From the NCBI RefSeq assembly GCF_003194085.1, contig NZ_CP023994.1, forward strand, positions 930,001 through 994,000: 64,000 bases of DNA. Reading direction: 5' to 3'. The DNA comes from Aurantimicrobium photophilum. Its GTDB lineage: Bacteria; Actinomycetota; Actinomycetes; Actinomycetales; Microbacteriaceae. A program made the position numbers and the translations under genes. The notes beneath the pieces were generated by a model that searched no databases, was not told the DNA's origin, and saw only the letters and a list, made by a program, of their open reading frames with translations. Shown here piece after piece: positions 6,118 through 17,400 of this stretch (position 1 is its first letter; each line of letters opens with the position of its first letter).

Positions 6118-7527
6118 ATGCCTGAATCCTTTGTCCCGGGAGCTGACTCTAAAGTCGCCCTCAAACGCAACCTAGGAATGTGGGCAATTGTTGCTCTCGG
6201 CCTCGGTTACATGACTCCTACAGTTGTCTTCGACACCTTCGGCCTCGTCGCTGAAGGAACAAACAACGTTGTGCCACTTGCCTACGTATTTGCTCTGATC
6301 GTGATGGTCTTTACCGCGATCAGCTATGGCAAGATGACTTCTCAATTCCCCTCGGCCGGTTCGGCTTATACCTACGCAAAGAACTCGATTCACCCTAACG
6401 TCGGATTTGTCGTGGGTTGGACCTCGATGTTGGACTACATGCTGCTCCCCCTGGTGAACATCATCATCGTGCGCAGCTACATGGAGTCGTTCTTCCCCGA
6501 CATTGACGGTGCCGTATGGGTGATCCTCTTCACTGTTTTGGCAACAGGAATCATCTACTTCACCATGCGTGGAACTTCAAACGTCAACACCATCCTCTTG
6601 GTCATTGCCGTTGTGTCTATGATCGGCTTCGTCGCTGTTGTAATCGGTCAGCTTCTTGGTGGTGCTGGTGAAGGTACACTCATCACCCCAACACCCTTCA
6701 TCCACGAAGGTGTTGACCTCTCTGCAGTTCTTCTTGGTGCAACCATCGTCTGCTTCAGCTTCATCGGTTTCGACGCGGTTACCATGTATGTCGAAGAGGC
6801 TCGCACTCCCCGCGTTGTCCCACGTGCGATTATGCTCACCGTACTTATCGGTGGCGGTATCTTCATCGTGACCTCGTACTTCACTCAGGCACTGTTCCCC
6901 GACTGGAACGTCTTTGCTCCAGGCGGAGACCGTCAGTACGTTGATGACTCCACACTCCCCATCATTGGTGAGCTCGTGGGTGGTCAGACCATGAAGGTCA
7001 TCCTGACTGCTGCAGGCTTCGCAGCAACCATTGCGTCACTGCTTGCCTCACAGGCTTCGGTTGCCCGCATGCTGTTGGTGATGGGTCGTAACAACGTTCT
7101 GCCCAAGAAGCTGTTTGGTTTCGTCAACAAGAAGACCCACACCCCAACCTTCAACGTCATCTTTGCTGGTGTTGTCTGCTTGACCGGTGTGGTCCTGACT
7201 TTGGCTGACATCGTGCACTTCATCAACTTCGGTGCTCTCGTCGCATTCAGCTTCGTGAACATCTCAGTTGTTGCATGGTTTGCAATCCGTCAGGGTCGCC
7301 GTCACACTGCTGGCGACATCTTCAAGTTCATTGTGATGCCAGTTCTTGGTCTTGCACTGACTGTTATCCTGTGGGTCAACCTCTCCCCCGAGGCACTCAC
7401 CGGAGGTCTGATCTGGGCTGCAATCGGAATTGTTTACCTGGCAATCCTGACCAAGGGATTCCGCAAGCAGGTTGCTGGCTTCGACGAAGCACAGCCTGTT
7501 ACGGACTTCAACAAGGTCGTCAAGTAA
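6118..7527 (+). CDS. APC superfamily amino acid/polyamine permease
   Basis: Inner-membrane transporter of 469 residues with about 12 transmembrane helices. The start of helix 1 has the APC pattern LGMWAIVALGLGYMTPTVVFDTFG, followed by PSAGSAYTYAKNSIHPNVGFVVGW, typical of the PuuP/YeeF-like branch. Helix 6 reads CFSFIGFDAVTMYVEEARTP, the substrate-gate region. Substrate cannot be fixed from sequence; putrescine or an amino acid is most likely. It is a single gene with its own terminator shared with the convergent DAHP synthase gene. Confidence 0.9.
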   Translation: MPESFVPGADSKVALKRNLGMWAIVALGLGYMTPTVVFDTFGLVAEGTNNVVPLAYVFALIVMVFTAISYGKMTSQFPSAGSAYTYAKNSIHPNVGFVVGWTSMLDYMLLPLVNIIIVRSYMESFFPDIDGAVWVILFTVLATGIIYFTMRGTSNVNTILLVIAVVSMIGFVAVVIGQLLGGAGEGTLITPTPFIHEGVDLSAVLLGATIVCFSFIGFDAVTMYVEEARTPRVVPRAIMLTVLIGGGIFIVTSYFTQALFPDWNVFAPGGDRQYVDDSTLPIIGELVGGQTMKVILTAAGFAATIASLLASQASVARMLLVMGRNNVLPKKLFGFVNKKTHTPTFNVIFAGVVCLTGVVLTLADIVHFINFGALVAFSFVNISVVAWFAIRQGRRHTAGDIFKFIVMPVLGLALTVILWVNLSPEALTGGLIWAAIGIVYLAILTKGFRKQVAGFDEAQPVTDFNKVVK

Positions 7528-7541
7528 CAGCTAGAACACGT

Positions 7542-7577
7542 AAATGTGGCCCCCACCATTTGGTGGGGGCCACATTT
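7542..7577. terminator. Bidirectional terminator between permease and DAHP synthase
   Basis: Perfect 17-bp inverted repeat (7542-7558 with 7561-7577) around a TT loop. It has A-tracts and T-tracts at both sides, so it can stop transcription in both directions. Confidence 0.92.
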
Positions 7578-7602
7578 GTTCAGGTTCTCAATTGAATGAT
7601 GC

Positions 7603-8973
7603 TTAGGACTTCTTGAGCTCTTCAGCGATGAGGAAGCTCAGCTCCAACGACTGCATGTGGTTCAGACGTGGGTCACACAGTGACTCGTAACGGGTTGCGA
7701 GGTCGTTCTCATCAATCTGTTCAGATCCACCCAGGCACTCCGTCACGTCGTCACCAGTGAGCTCAACGTGAACACCACCAGGGAAGGTTCCTACAGCACG
7801 GTGTGCTTCAAAGAAGCCCTTGACCTCATCGACAACGTCGTCGAAACGACGTGACTTGTAGCCGTTGGGGGTGGTGATGCCATTACCGTGCATGGGGTCA
7901 GTGATCCACAGTGGGTTAGCGTCGCTCGCCTTGACTGCCTCCAGTAGAGGTGGCAAGGCTTCACGAATCTTGCCCGCTCCCATACGTGTGATGAAGGTCA
8001 AGCGGCCAGGCTCACGGTTGGGGTCAAGCTTCTCAATGAGCTGCTTGACGGTGTCCACGTCCGTGGTGGGACCAAGCTTCACTCCAATGGGGTTGCGAAC
8101 ACGAGACAGGAAGTCCACGTGTGCTCCATCGAGCTCACGGGTGCGCTCACCGATCCACACGAAGTGTGCACTGGTGTTGTAAGGCGTGCCAGTACGAGAG
8201 TCAATACGCGTCATGGGGCGCTCGTAGTCCATGAGCAGTGCTTCGTGAGAAACAAAGAACTCAGTGGTCTTGAGTGCATCAAAGTCAGCACCACAGGCAG
8301 CCATGAACTTGATGGCACGGTCAATCTCGTTGGCCAGGGCTTCGTACTGTGCGTTGGCAGGGTTCTTTGCAAAACCCTGGTTCCAACGGTGGACTTCACG
8401 AAGATCCGCAAAACCACCGGTGGTGAAGGCGCGAATGAGGTTCAAAGTAGAAACAGCTGTGTTGTAGCCCTGAACGAGACGCTCTGGGTTTGCTTCACGG
8501 CTTTCAGGGGTGAAGTCGTAGCCGTTGACTATGTCCCCACGGTAGGCGGGGAGGGTGATGTCACCACGAGTTTCCGTGTCGCTCGAGCGCGGCTTTGCGA
8601 ACTGCCCAGCCATACGACCCATTTTGATGACGGGCATCTCTGCTGCGTAGGTCAGTACGACTGCCATTTGCAGAACAGTCTTGATGCGGTTGCGAATTTT
8701 GTCCGCAGTTGCACCAGCGAATGTCTCAGCACAGTCACCACCCTGGAGCAAGAAAGCCTTGCCCTGAGCTGCCTGAGCGAGGCGATCACGCAGAGTGTCT
8801 ACCTCACCGGCGAAGACGAGGGGTGGGTAGCTAGCCAAACGCTCAGAAGCGGACTTAACCGCTTCAGCGTTGGGCCACAGTGGCTGCTGCTTGATGGGAA
8901 GAGTGCGCCAATAGTCCAAATCCTCGATGACGGACTTGTCAGCGACGATGTTGGGCTCAATTTGGCTAGCCAC
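7603..8973 (-). CDS. aroG: 3-deoxy-7-phosphoheptulonate synthase, class II
   Basis: First enzyme of the shikimate pathway: it condenses phosphoenolpyruvate with erythrose 4-phosphate to form DAHP. At 456 residues it has the usual length of the plant-type (class II) enzyme found in actinobacteria. Clear landmarks are FLLQGGDCAETF (metal-binding Cys), KMGRMAGQFAKPRS, REVHRWNQGF, IGVKLGPT, ITRMGAGKIREALPPLL, and the C-terminal GGVHVELTGDDVTECLGG with TRYESLCDPRLNHMQSLEL. The start is GTG with GGGGAG upstream. It is last in a glucokinase-plsC-aroG group on the minus strand, which is a common actinobacterial arrangement. Confidence 0.96.
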   Translation of the reverse strand: MASQIEPNIVADKSVIEDLDYWRTLPIKQQPLWPNAEAVKSASERLASYPPLVFAGEVDTLRDRLAQAAQGKAFLLQGGDCAETFAGATADKIRNRIKTVLQMAVVLTYAAEMPVIKMGRMAGQFAKPRSSDTETRGDITLPAYRGDIVNGYDFTPESREANPERLVQGYNTAVSTLNLIRAFTTGGFADLREVHRWNQGFAKNPANAQYEALANEIDRAIKFMAACGADFDALKTTEFFVSHEALLMDYERPMTRIDSRTGTPYNTSAHFVWIGERTRELDGAHVDFLSRVRNPIGVKLGPTTDVDTVKQLIEKLDPNREPGRLTFITRMGAGKIREALPPLLEAVKASDANPLWITDPMHGNGITTPNGYKSRRFDDVVDEVKGFFEAHRAVGTFPGGVHVELTGDDVTECLGGSEQIDENDLATRYESLCDPRLNHMQSLELSFLIAEELKKS

Positions 8974-9046
8974 GAAGGTACTCCCCTAGATGGTGATGAT
9001 TATTGTCTCTGGAACTATTTCCTCACGAAATAGCAACCTCACAAGC

Positions 9047-9736
9047 TTATCTTGCGTTGACAGGGCGCTTTTCGCGCACGGAAGACGCATAGACGTCTTC
9101 ATACTGCTGTCCTGACAGGCCAGCGAGTTCATAAATGATTTCGTCCGTCACAGCGCGGAGGATGAAACGATCACCCTCCATGCCCTGGAACCGTGAGAAA
9201 TCTAAAGGCTCACCAATGATGATGCCGGGACGGCGCATCTTGGGCCATTTAGCACCAATGGGCATGACCTTTTCGGTGTCGATCATGGCAACAGGAACAA
9301 CGGGAACACCCGACTCAAGAACCATGCGAGCGATTCCAGTACGACCTCGGTAGAGCTTGCCATCAGGTGAACGGGTTCCTTCAGGATAAATACCCAGTAC
9401 ACGACCTTCGGCAAGTACACGAAGACCCGTGTTGAGGCTCGCTTCAGAGGCTTTTCCACCCGAACGGTCGATGGGCAACATACCCGTGCCCTTCATGAAC
9501 CACTTGGTTGCCCAACCTTTGATGCCTTTTGTCGTGAAGTATTCACTCTTGGCAAGAAAAACCATGTCCCTGTCAATGCAAATAGGGAGAAAGACAGAGT
9601 CCACAAAGGAGAGGTGGTTACTGGCCAGGATGACAGCGCCCTGTTTGGGGATGTTGTCAGCGCCGGTCACCCACGGACGGAAGATGCCTTTGAGCAACGG
9701 TCCGGCGATGACGTTCTTCATCAGCCAATAAAACAT
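9047..9736 (-). CDS. plsC: 1-acyl-sn-glycerol-3-phosphate acyltransferase family protein
   Basis: Membrane-associated acyltransferase, 229 residues, that probably transfers an acyl group to lysophosphatidic acid to form phosphatidic acid. The catalytic HX4D box is NHLSFVDS (about residues 41-48). The phosphate-binding motif is YPEGTRSPDGKLYRG, and VPVVPVAMI follows as in family members. A short hydrophobic N terminus could anchor it. It starts 15 nt after the glucokinase stop and is followed by aroG after about 70 nt, so the three genes are probably one transcription unit. Exact acyl acceptor is not determined by sequence. Confidence 0.92.
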   Translation of the reverse strand: MFYWLMKNVIAGPLLKGIFRPWVTGADNIPKQGAVILASNHLSFVDSVFLPICIDRDMVFLAKSEYFTTKGIKGWATKWFMKGTGMLPIDRSGGKASEASLNTGLRVLAEGRVLGIYPEGTRSPDGKLYRGRTGIARMVLESGVPVVPVAMIDTEKVMPIGAKWPKMRRPGIIIGEPLDFSRFQGMEGDRFILRAVTDEIIYELAGLSGQQYEDVYASSVREKRPVNAR

Positions 9737-9751
9737 AGCTTCAGCTTACCG

Positions 9752-10657
9752 TTAGAGCTTTTCTGCATGCTTGCGTGCCAGGTCAGCCGCCCCGACCACA
9801 CCAGCATCATTGACAAGTTCAGCAATGCGAAACTCTGGCTCAGGGTGATAACCCTTTGCTGACACATTTGCCAAGAAAGAGTCGCGAATGGGCTTGAGAA
9901 GGTGCTCACCTGCAGCTGCGACTCCCCCGCCAATGACGTAGACCTGGGGGTCCAAGACAGCTGAGAGGCTCGCACAGGCAATGCCCATCCAATTTCCGAG
10001 AGTGCTCACTGCCCGCCAGGCAGCTTCATCACCGATTTCGAGAAGTTTTTTGCCTTGATCAGGATCTAACTCAGGGTTACCTGTTTCTTCACGGAGATAG
10101 CGCAGTAGTGCACGTCCGGAGCCATATGCTTCGATGCAGCCGCGTTGACCACATCCACATTCGAGTCCATTGGGTTCAACACGCAAATGTCCAAGTTCTG
10201 CGCCTGCACCAAAGCCACCCGTAAAGAGCTCACCATTGGCAATAATGGCGCCGCCCACTCCCGTGCCAATCGTCAGCATGGTCATGTGGGTAAAAGATTT
10301 GCCTGCGCCAAATCGGTACTCAGCCCATCCGGCAGCATTCGCATCATTTTCGATGACGATTGGAAGATCAATACGGGCTTCCAGCTTGTCTTTGAGGGGT
10401 TCATTGCGCCATGCGATGTTGGGGGCGTAATAAACCGTGGATTGTGCAGCATCAATGAAGCCAGCGGCAGCAACACCCGCTGCACGAACCGGGTTGCCAG
10501 CACTGAGTTCTTGAATCAGCCCAACAATGGCATCTTCCATTGCTTGAGCGCTCTGCGCAGGTGAAGGAACTTGGGTCTGGGAGATGATTTCGCCCAGATC
10601 ATTAACCAACGCCCCCGCGATTTTGGTCCCCCCAATATCAATGCCAATCGAGTACAC
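9752..10657 (-). CDS. glk: ROK-family glucokinase
   Basis: Phosphorylates glucose (probably with ATP) at the head of glycolysis. About 301 residues. The phosphate-binding start is GIDIGGTKIAGALV, the substrate loop GTGVGGAIIANGELF, and the zinc-binding ROK signature is GLECGCGQRGCIEAYGSG, with three cysteines. I chose GTG 10657 because GGAG stands 6 nt upstream. A TTG four codons earlier (10669) is the alternative. It heads the operon with plsC and aroG and is divergent from fadD with about 75 nt between them. Confidence 0.92.
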   Translation of the reverse strand: MYSIGIDIGGTKIAGALVNDLGEIISQTQVPSPAQSAQAMEDAIVGLIQELSAGNPVRAAGVAAAGFIDAAQSTVYYAPNIAWRNEPLKDKLEARIDLPIVIENDANAAGWAEYRFGAGKSFTHMTMLTIGTGVGGAIIANGELFTGGFGAGAELGHLRVEPNGLECGCGQRGCIEAYGSGRALLRYLREETGNPELDPDQGKKLLEIGDEAAWRAVSTLGNWMGIACASLSAVLDPQVYVIGGGVAAAGEHLLKPIRDSFLANVSAKGYHPEPEFRIAELVNDAGVVGAADLARKHAEKL

Positions 10658-10733
10658 AGGAAACTCCAAGAAAGAAGCTGGACGGAGGGAAAGGTGGAAC
10701 TACTAAAGTGTAGTTAAGACAAAGGAGTTTCAC

Positions 10734-12554
10734 ATGGCCTCGAGCATTATTCAGTTCGATACACCCGCACTCGTTCCCGCTGATCCTCAGGCCAACACAA
10801 CTCAGGTACTCCTTGACCGAATCCGTGAAACTCCCAACGGAGCACTTTTCTCAATCCCTGTTGGTGATGGTTGGCAAGATGTCACCTCGACAGAGTTTTA
10901 TAACCAAGTAGTTGCCCTTGCTAAGGGATTTATCGCGAGCGGTATCAAGCAAGGTGACCGCGTTGGTCTGATGTGTAAGACCCGCTACGAGTGGACACTC
11001 ATTGACTTTGCCATGTGGTTTGCCGGCGCAGCCCTAGTCCCCATTTACGAAACCAGTGCACCCAGCCAGATTCAGTGGATTCTTGAAGACTCTGAAGCAG
11101 TCGCATTAATAGTGGAGACACCACAACATCTTGCACGTTTTGAAGAAATTCGCTCGGATGCTCCCTTCGTGCATTCAGTCTGGCAAATCGATGCGGGGGA
11201 TCTCGAAGCTCTCGTTATTGCCGGTACTGGCATTTCAGATGATGAAGTAGAAGAACGTCGCTCGTCACTGCACGGCAGTGACCTTGCAACTTTGATTTAC
11301 ACCTCGGGTTCGACCGGCAAGCCCAAGGGCTGCGTGTTGACTCACTCCAACTTCTTGGAGCTTGCACGCAATGCCCGGGCTGCCGTCCCCGAGGTGGTTA
11401 ACTCCCAAGCTTCTACTCTGTTGTTTATTACAACCGCACACATCTTTGCCCGTTTCATTTCCATCCTCGCCATTGAAGGTGGCGTGAAAGTGGGCCACCA
11501 GGGCGATACGACTCAGTTGCTTCCTGCAATGCAGTCTTTCAAGCCTTCCTTCCTCTTGGCAGTTCCTCGTGTGTTTGAAAAGGTCTACAACTCAGCTGAA
11601 CAAAAAGCGGAAGCTGGCGGTAAGGGAAACATCTTCCGCGCTGCAGCTAAGACTGCTATCGAATACTCCAAGGCTGAAATGGCGGGACATATCCCCCTCG
11701 GCCTCAAGCTCAAGTTCGCTGTCATGGACAAGCTTGTGCTTTCCAAGCTACGAGCAGCTCTCGGAGGTCGCTGCACCTACGCCATTAGCGGTTCGGCTCC
11801 TTTGGGTGACCGCTTAGGTCACTTCTACCACGCACTGGGCCTCGTCGTTCTTGAAGGCTATGGCTTGACTGAAACAACAGCCCCCATCTCCATCAACTTG
11901 CCATCCAAATTCGTGATTGGAACAGTTGGTCCAGCTCTTCCTGGCTGCTCAGTTCGCTTGGGCGAGGATGGAGAAATTGAAGCCGCTGGAATCAACGTCT
12001 TCAAGGAATATTGGAAAAACCCGCAGGCAACTGCTGAAACTTTCCACGATGGCTGGTTTATGACCGGTGACATTGGTGAAATCGATAAAGACGGTTACAT
12101 CACCATCACAGGTCGCAAGAAGGAAATTATCGTCACTGCAGGTGGCAAGAATGTCGCGCCCGCATTCCTGGAAGACCCCATCCGCGCAAATCCTGTGATC
12201 AGTCAGGTAGTTGCTGTGGGTGACGCTAAGCCATTCATTTCTGCACTCATCACGTTGGATCCAGAAATGTTGCCCATGTGGCTGACGAACAACAAAATGG
12301 ATCCCACTATGACAATTGCTGAGGCTGCCAAAAACCCTGCAATCACAGCTGAAGTTCAGGCCGCAGTGGATCGAGCGAATGCCCGTGTCTCACGCGCTGA
12401 ATCTATTCGTAAGTTCACCATCTTGCCCATCCAGTTCACTGAAGAATCAGGACACCTGACTCCGAAGATGAGCATTAAGCGCAATGTCATTGTGAAAGAT
12501 TTCGCTAACGAAATCGAAGCAATGTATGCAGGAGCTTCTGGAGCAGTCGACTAG
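10734..12554 (+). CDS. fadD: Long-chain fatty-acid--CoA ligase (FadD15-like)
   Basis: Acyl-adenylate-forming enzyme of 606 residues that activates fatty acids as CoA thioesters. The P-loop [16 protein letters not shown] is at about residues 188-203, the A5 region [11 protein letters not shown] follows, and the hinge and C-terminal domain show [27 protein letters not shown]. The catalytic lysine region is near [18 protein letters not shown] lies 7 nt before the ATG. The last codon overlaps the convergent def stop: CTAG at 12551-12554 contains both stop codons, so there is no terminator between them. Confidence 0.94.
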   Translation: MASSIIQFDTPALVPADPQANTTQVLLDRIRETPNGALFSIPVGDGWQDVTSTEFYNQVVALAKGFIASGIKQGDRVGLMCKTRYEWTLIDFAMWFAGAALVPIYETSAPSQIQWILEDSEAVALIVETPQHLARFEEIRSDAPFVHSVWQIDAGDLEALVIAGTGISDDEVEERRSSLHGSDLATLIYTSGSTGKPKGCVLTHSNFLELARNARAAVPEVVNSQASTLLFITTAHIFARFISILAIEGGVKVGHQGDTTQLLPAMQSFKPSFLLAVPRVFEKVYNSAEQKAEAGGKGNIFRAAAKTAIEYSKAEMAGHIPLGLKLKFAVMDKLVLSKLRAALGGRCTYAISGSAPLGDRLGHFYHALGLVVLEGYGLTETTAPISINLPSKFVIGTVGPALPGCSVRLGEDGEIEAAGINVFKEYWKNPQATAETFHDGWFMTGDIGEIDKDGYITITGRKKEIIVTAGGKNVAPAFLEDPIRANPVISQVVAVGDAKPFISALITLDPEMLPMWLTNNKMDPTMTIAEAAKNPAITAEVQAAVDRANARVSRAESIRKFTILPIQFTEESGHLTPKMSIKRNVIVKDFANEIEAMYAGASGAVD

Positions 12555-13042
12555 AACCAGTCGCTTTCGCGCACTTGCCGCATAGCTTCTTTGCGGGTGA
12601 GTTGATCCAGTCGGTCGAGATAGACCAACCCATCTAGGTGGTCACATTCGTGCTGCAAAGCTTGGGCCATCAGGCCTTCACCTTCGAGTACGACTACATT
12701 GCCATCCAGGTCTATGCCTTCGACTTTGGCATAGGGGTAGCGAGGCGTCTTGAACCACAGGTTGGGAACACTCAAGCAGCCTTCTTCAACGAGTTCAAGT
12801 TCACCACGGGTCTCCACAATGCGCGGATTGATGATGTAACCGATGTCACCGTGCACGTTGTAACTGAACGCACGTAGTCCCACACCAATTTGGGTAGCTG
12901 CGACACCGGCGCGTCCCGGAATCTTGACGGAATCAACGAGATCTTCAATAAGCGAACGGATCTTGTCATCGATGACGACAATCTCATCTGTTGGGGTCTT
13001 GAGAACAGGGTCCCCAAAGATGCGGATTGGACGTTCAGTCAT
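12551..13042 (-). CDS. def: Peptide deformylase
   Basis: Removes the formyl group from the N-terminal methionine of new proteins; a cytoplasmic metalloenzyme of 163 residues. All three motifs are present: [13 protein letters not shown] (GxGxAAxQ type, with A in place of the second G), EGCLSVP with the metal Cys, and QHECDHLDG with the HExxH metal site. The order of motifs and length are normal. It begins 14 nt after the ParA-like gene and is probably co-transcribed with it, and converges on fadD with overlapping stops. Confidence 0.95.
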   Translation of the reverse strand: MTERPIRIFGDPVLKTPTDEIVVIDDKIRSLIEDLVDSVKIPGRAGVAATQIGVGLRAFSYNVHGDIGYIINPRIVETRGELELVEEGCLSVPNLWFKTPRYPYAKVEGIDLDGNVVVLEGEGLMAQALQHECDHLDGLVYLDRLDQLTRKEAMRQVRESDWF

Positions 13043-13056
13043 TGGCTTGAGAAGGC

Positions 13057-14346
13057 TTAAAGACCATCAACCACGAGAGAAGCGAGCTGACGAGCTGCTT
13101 CCTGGGTCTCGGGCTTGAGCTTCTTGAAGTCGATGTAGGAACCAGCCGCAAGCATGGCATCGTAGGGAATGCGCACCGTCTCGCGCACACGAGACTTGAA
13201 GTGATCTTCAATCTCGCGCAGTTTGATCAGGTTGGTGCCTTGTGTAGCGGTGTTGATCGCGACGATGGTGTTCTTGACCAGGTCGCCATAACCGTTCGAT
13301 TCAAGCCAGGTCAGCGTCTCAGAAGCAAGACGAGCTTCATCGAAGGAACCACCAGAAACGATGACCAGGCCATCAGCACGCTTGAGTGTTGCCCCCATTA
13401 CCGAGTGGATAATTCCAGTACCACAGTCAGTCAAGGCAATTGAGTAGTAGCGGCTAGCTAAGTCAGAAACGATGTTGTAGTCGTTTGCACCGAAGGCTTC
13501 AGACAAGAAAGGATCAGTGTCCGATGCAAGGACATCTAAACGAGTCTTGTCACGGTTGACGAACTCTGAAAAGTCATTGAAGGTCAGCACTTTGGCGGCA
13601 TCGTTGACGAGGTCACGAACAGTCTTCTCGGTGGTCTTATTAAAGCGCTCAGCCAAGGTTCCGCGGTCAGGGTTAGCGTCGATAGCTAGAACTCGGTCTT
13701 CACGAACCAGCGCCATAGCCATACCCAGCAACGTCGTGGTAGTGGTCTTTCCCACACCACCCTTTCGCGTCAGGACGGGAACAAACTTCGTTCCTCCGGA
13801 TAGAGGACGACCGATGCTAGCGTCAAGCGCCTTGCGGTGGCGAGTTACGGGTGAATCACCAAGGTTGATTGCATGGAATGAAATGTCATAAACGAACTTG
13901 TTCCAACCTTCGGTTGGCTTGTCACGCTTCTTCTTTGCATCGAGAACGCGCTCTGGAGTCAGCATAGAAACGGGTTCAGGCTTGCTGGAAGGCTCACCAG
14001 AAAGTCGATCCCTACGAGAAGGCAAAGAACCGGTGTCGACGTTTTCGAACTCTTCCACAACAATCTCCTCAACCTCAGCGACAACCATGTCCTCCACAGG
14101 AGAAGAAACGACAGGGTTTTCACCGCTAAGAACCGATCGTAAAGATGCTTCCATATCGGAGCTCACGTTGCTAGTAAGAGAAACCGGAATGGCAGGAAGA
14201 GAGATCGTGGAAACTTCGGGAGCTTGTTCGACTTCCCGCTCAGCGTTGGAAGAAACTTCAGAGATGCGTTCAGGTGATGCTTTCTTGGCAGCAGTCTTCT
14301 TCGAAGCCGACTTCTTTGCAGAGTTCTTTGGTGTTTCCGTGCTCAC
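13057..14346 (-). CDS. ParA/MinD-type ATPase with long disordered N terminus
   Basis: 429 residues. The first 150 residues are low-complexity: a lysine/alanine-rich start ([16 protein letters not shown]) followed by acidic and Ser/Val-rich sequence. The C-terminal ATPase has a deviant Walker A ([16 protein letters not shown], near residue 195), a Walker A' region with [16 protein letters not shown], and a later switch ([12 protein letters not shown]). Such proteins position DNA, membrane or surface complexes; no ParB or partner lies next to it, so the cargo is unknown. The start is GTG. def follows 14 nt downstream. It resembles MinD/ParA-like proteins of actinobacteria rather than a chromosome-partition ParA. 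Confidence 0.85.
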   Translation of the reverse strand: MSTETPKNSAKKSASKKTAAKKASPERISEVSSNAEREVEQAPEVSTISLPAIPVSLTSNVSSDMEASLRSVLSGENPVVSSPVEDMVVAEVEEIVVEEFENVDTGSLPSRRDRLSGEPSSKPEPVSMLTPERVLDAKKKRDKPTEGWNKFVYDISFHAINLGDSPVTRHRKALDASIGRPLSGGTKFVPVLTRKGGVGKTTTTTLLGMAMALVREDRVLAIDANPDRGTLAERFNKTTEKTVRDLVNDAAKVLTFNDFSEFVNRDKTRLDVLASDTDPFLSEAFGANDYNIVSDLASRYYSIALTDCGTGIIHSVMGATLKRADGLVIVSGGSFDEARLASETLTWLESNGYGDLVKNTIVAINTATQGTNLIKLREIEDHFKSRVRETVRIPYDAMLAAGSYIDFKKLKPETQEAARQLASLVVDGL

Positions 14347-14412
14347 GAAATAATCCTTCAGTAGTTATGTAACTGTGTGAGTCTACCCAATTACGGGCAC
14401 TTACTAGATGAC

Positions 14413-14430
14413 TCAGGTGTTTCCACCTGA
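14413..14430 (-). terminator. Possible weak terminator after pyc
   Basis: A 7-bp stem TCAGGTG/CACCTGA with a TTTC loop lies 14 nt after the pyc stop. There is no run of T on the minus strand, so the function is uncertain. Confidence 0.35.
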
Positions 14431-14443
14431 CTGATTCTGGAGG

Positions 14444-17400
14444 CTAGTTAGCTGGGGTAATTGGCGTGATGACCACGATGAGGTCACCTGCTTCAACCTG
14501 CTGAGACTTCTGGAAAGAAACACGTTCAACGCGGCCGGTAATTGTTGCGGTAATTGCGGCTTCCATCTTCATCGCTTCAATCGAAGCGACAGGATCTCCA
14601 GCAGCTACAGTCTGACCAACTTCAACCTTGACCGTAACGACACCAGCGAAAGGTGCTGCGACGTGACCGGCCTCAGTGAGGTCTGCCTTCTCCGCACTCT
14701 TGGTGCTGATTTCAACCGAGCGGTCACGCACGAAGACGGGACGCAACTGACCGTTCAACGTCGTCATAACAGTTCGCATACCCTTGGGATCTACTCCACC
14801 AATGGCTTCAAGACCCACGTAAAGGCGAACACCACGACCAAGGTCAACGATGTGCTCACTGCCTGATTCAAGGCCGTAGAGGTAGTCCACGGTGTCAAGA
14901 ACAGAAACGTCGCCGTATGTTTCACGCACCTGCTCAAATGCCTTAGTGGGAACAGGGAACAGCAGGCGGTTCAGAGTTGAACGACGTGAAGCCGATCCCC
15001 CAGCCAAACCTGCGTGATCTTCTTCAGAAAGTGGTGCAACCTGAATGTTGATGGACTTACCCTCAAGCACCTTGCTTCGGAATGGTTCAGGCCAGCCACC
15101 TGGGATATCTCCCAGTTCACCTGCCATAAATCCGATGACCGAGTCAGGGATGTCATACTTCTGAGGGTTGGCCTCGAAGTCAGCTGGATCTGCCTTGACT
15201 GCTGCCAGGTGAAGAGCGAGATCTCCAACAACCTTCGAAGATGGCGTCACCTTGGGAACGCGGCCCAGGATCTTGTTTGCCGCGGCATACATGTCTTCAA
15301 CCAACTCGAAATCATCGGCGAGGCCCAGCGCAATTGCCTGCTGTCGCAAGTTAGAGAGCTGGCCACCGGGGATTTCGTGGTGATAAACACGACCAGTTGG
15401 TGCAGGCAGACCTGATTCAAAAGGCTTGTAGATGTTACGAACTGCTTCCCAGTAGGGCTCGAGGTCGCACACGTTATCCAAGTTCAAACCGGTGTCGCGC
15501 TCGGTGTTGGCCAAGGCGGCAACTAGAGCAGAAGCACTGGGCTGGCTGGTGGTGCCTGACATCGGAGCCGAAGCAACATCGACAGCATCCGCGCCAGCAG
15601 CAGCGGCAGCAAGTAGTGTTGCCAGCTGACCACCAGCAGTGTCGTGGGTATGGACGTGAACGGGAAGGTCAAAGCGCTCACGGAAAGCAGTAACGAGCTT
15701 GGCAGCAGCTGCGGGACGCAGCAGACCTGCCATGTCCTTGATGGCCAGGATGTGTGCACCAGCTGCCACAATCTCATCTGCGAGAGAGAGGTAGTAGTCC
15801 AGGGTGTACTTGTCCTCGGCAGGATCCAGCAAGTTACCGGTGTAGCAAACAGCTACTTCAGCAATAGTGGTGCCGGTTTCCAGCACAGCTTCGATAGCGG
15901 GACGCATCTGGTTGACATCGTTGAGCGCATCAAAGATTCGGAAGATGTCAACGCCGGTTGCGGCAGCTTCTTGAATGAATGCCTTGGTGACTTCTTCTGG
16001 GTATGGGGTGTAGCCCACAGTGTTACGACCACGCAGCAGCATCTGGATGGCGACGTTGGGCAGTGCTTCACGCAACTTGGCTAGACGGTCCCAGGGGTCT
16101 TCTCCGAGGAAGCGCAGTGCAACGTCGTACGTTGCTCCACCCCATGCTTCAACCGAGAGGAGCTGAGGAGTCATGCGTGCTACATAAGGAGCCACATTGA
16201 CGAGGTCCTTGGTGCGAACGCGCGTAGCAAGAAGTGACTGGTGAGCGTCACGGAAAGTGGTCTCGGTAACAGCAACGGCCTTCTGCTGACGCAGAGCTTC
16301 AGCGAATCTCTTGGGGCCGAGTTCCAGCAGTGCCTGACGGCTACCTGCAGGAGCAGGAGTGCTCAGGTCAATACGAGGAAGCTTGGCCTTGGGGTCAGCA
16401 CCAGCTGGGCGAGGACCGTTGGGCTTGTTGACGGTGACGTCAGTGACCCAGTTAAGGATCTTGGTACCGCGGTCCTTAGACTCACGACCGGTGAGCAGGT
16501 GGGGACGCTCATCGATGAAGCTGGTGGAGAGATCTCCGGCCTTGAACTGTTCGTCGTCCAGAACTCCCTGCAGGAACGGAATGTTGGTGGAAACGCCACG
16601 GATACGGAATTCAGCAAGTGCGCGGCGTGAGCGGTCCACGGCAGCGGTGTAGGTACGACCGCGGCAGGTGAGCTTCACCAGCATGGAGTCAAAGTGAGGG
16701 CTAATCTGCGAACCAGGACTGACTGTTCCACCATCGAGGCGGATACCAGCACCGCCAGGTGAACGGTAAGTGGTGATCTTGCCCGTGTCGGGGCGGAAGC
16801 CCTGCGAAGGATCTTCAGTGGTGATGCGGCATTGAAGCGCGAAGCCACGAACGTGGACGCTCTCCTGGTGCAGACCGAGGTCGTCGAGCGACTCCCCCGC
16901 TGCAATGCGCATCTGTGACTGTACGAGGTCAACATCGGTGACCTCTTCAGTCACGGTGTGCTCAACCTGAATACGCGGGTTCATCTCAATGAAGACGTGC
17001 TGACCAGCACGTTCACCTGCGGTATCAACGAGGAACTCTACGGTTCCTGCGTTCTGGTAGCCAATGGAGCGAGCGAAAGCCACAGCATCGCGGTGCAGAG
17101 CTGCACGCAGCTCGTCCGAGATGTTGGGAGCAGGAGCAATCTCCACAACCTTCTGATGGCGACGCTGCACGGAGCAGTCACGCTCGAACAGGTGAATGGT
17201 CTCACCTTGGCTGTCGGCCAGAATCTGAACTTCAATGTGACGTGGGCGAAGGACAGCCTGCTCGAGGAACATCCGACCATCGCCGAAAGCACTTTCTGCT
17301 TCACGCATGGCGGCTTCGAGGGCTGGACGAAGCTCGTCCATGGTCTCCACGCGACGCATACCGCGTCCACCACCGCCGGCAACAGCCTTAGCGAAGATGG

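Noticed and set aside
8119-9033. 304-residue ORF opposite the DAHP synthase gene
   Set aside because: Antisense shadow of a well-supported gene, with no family features.
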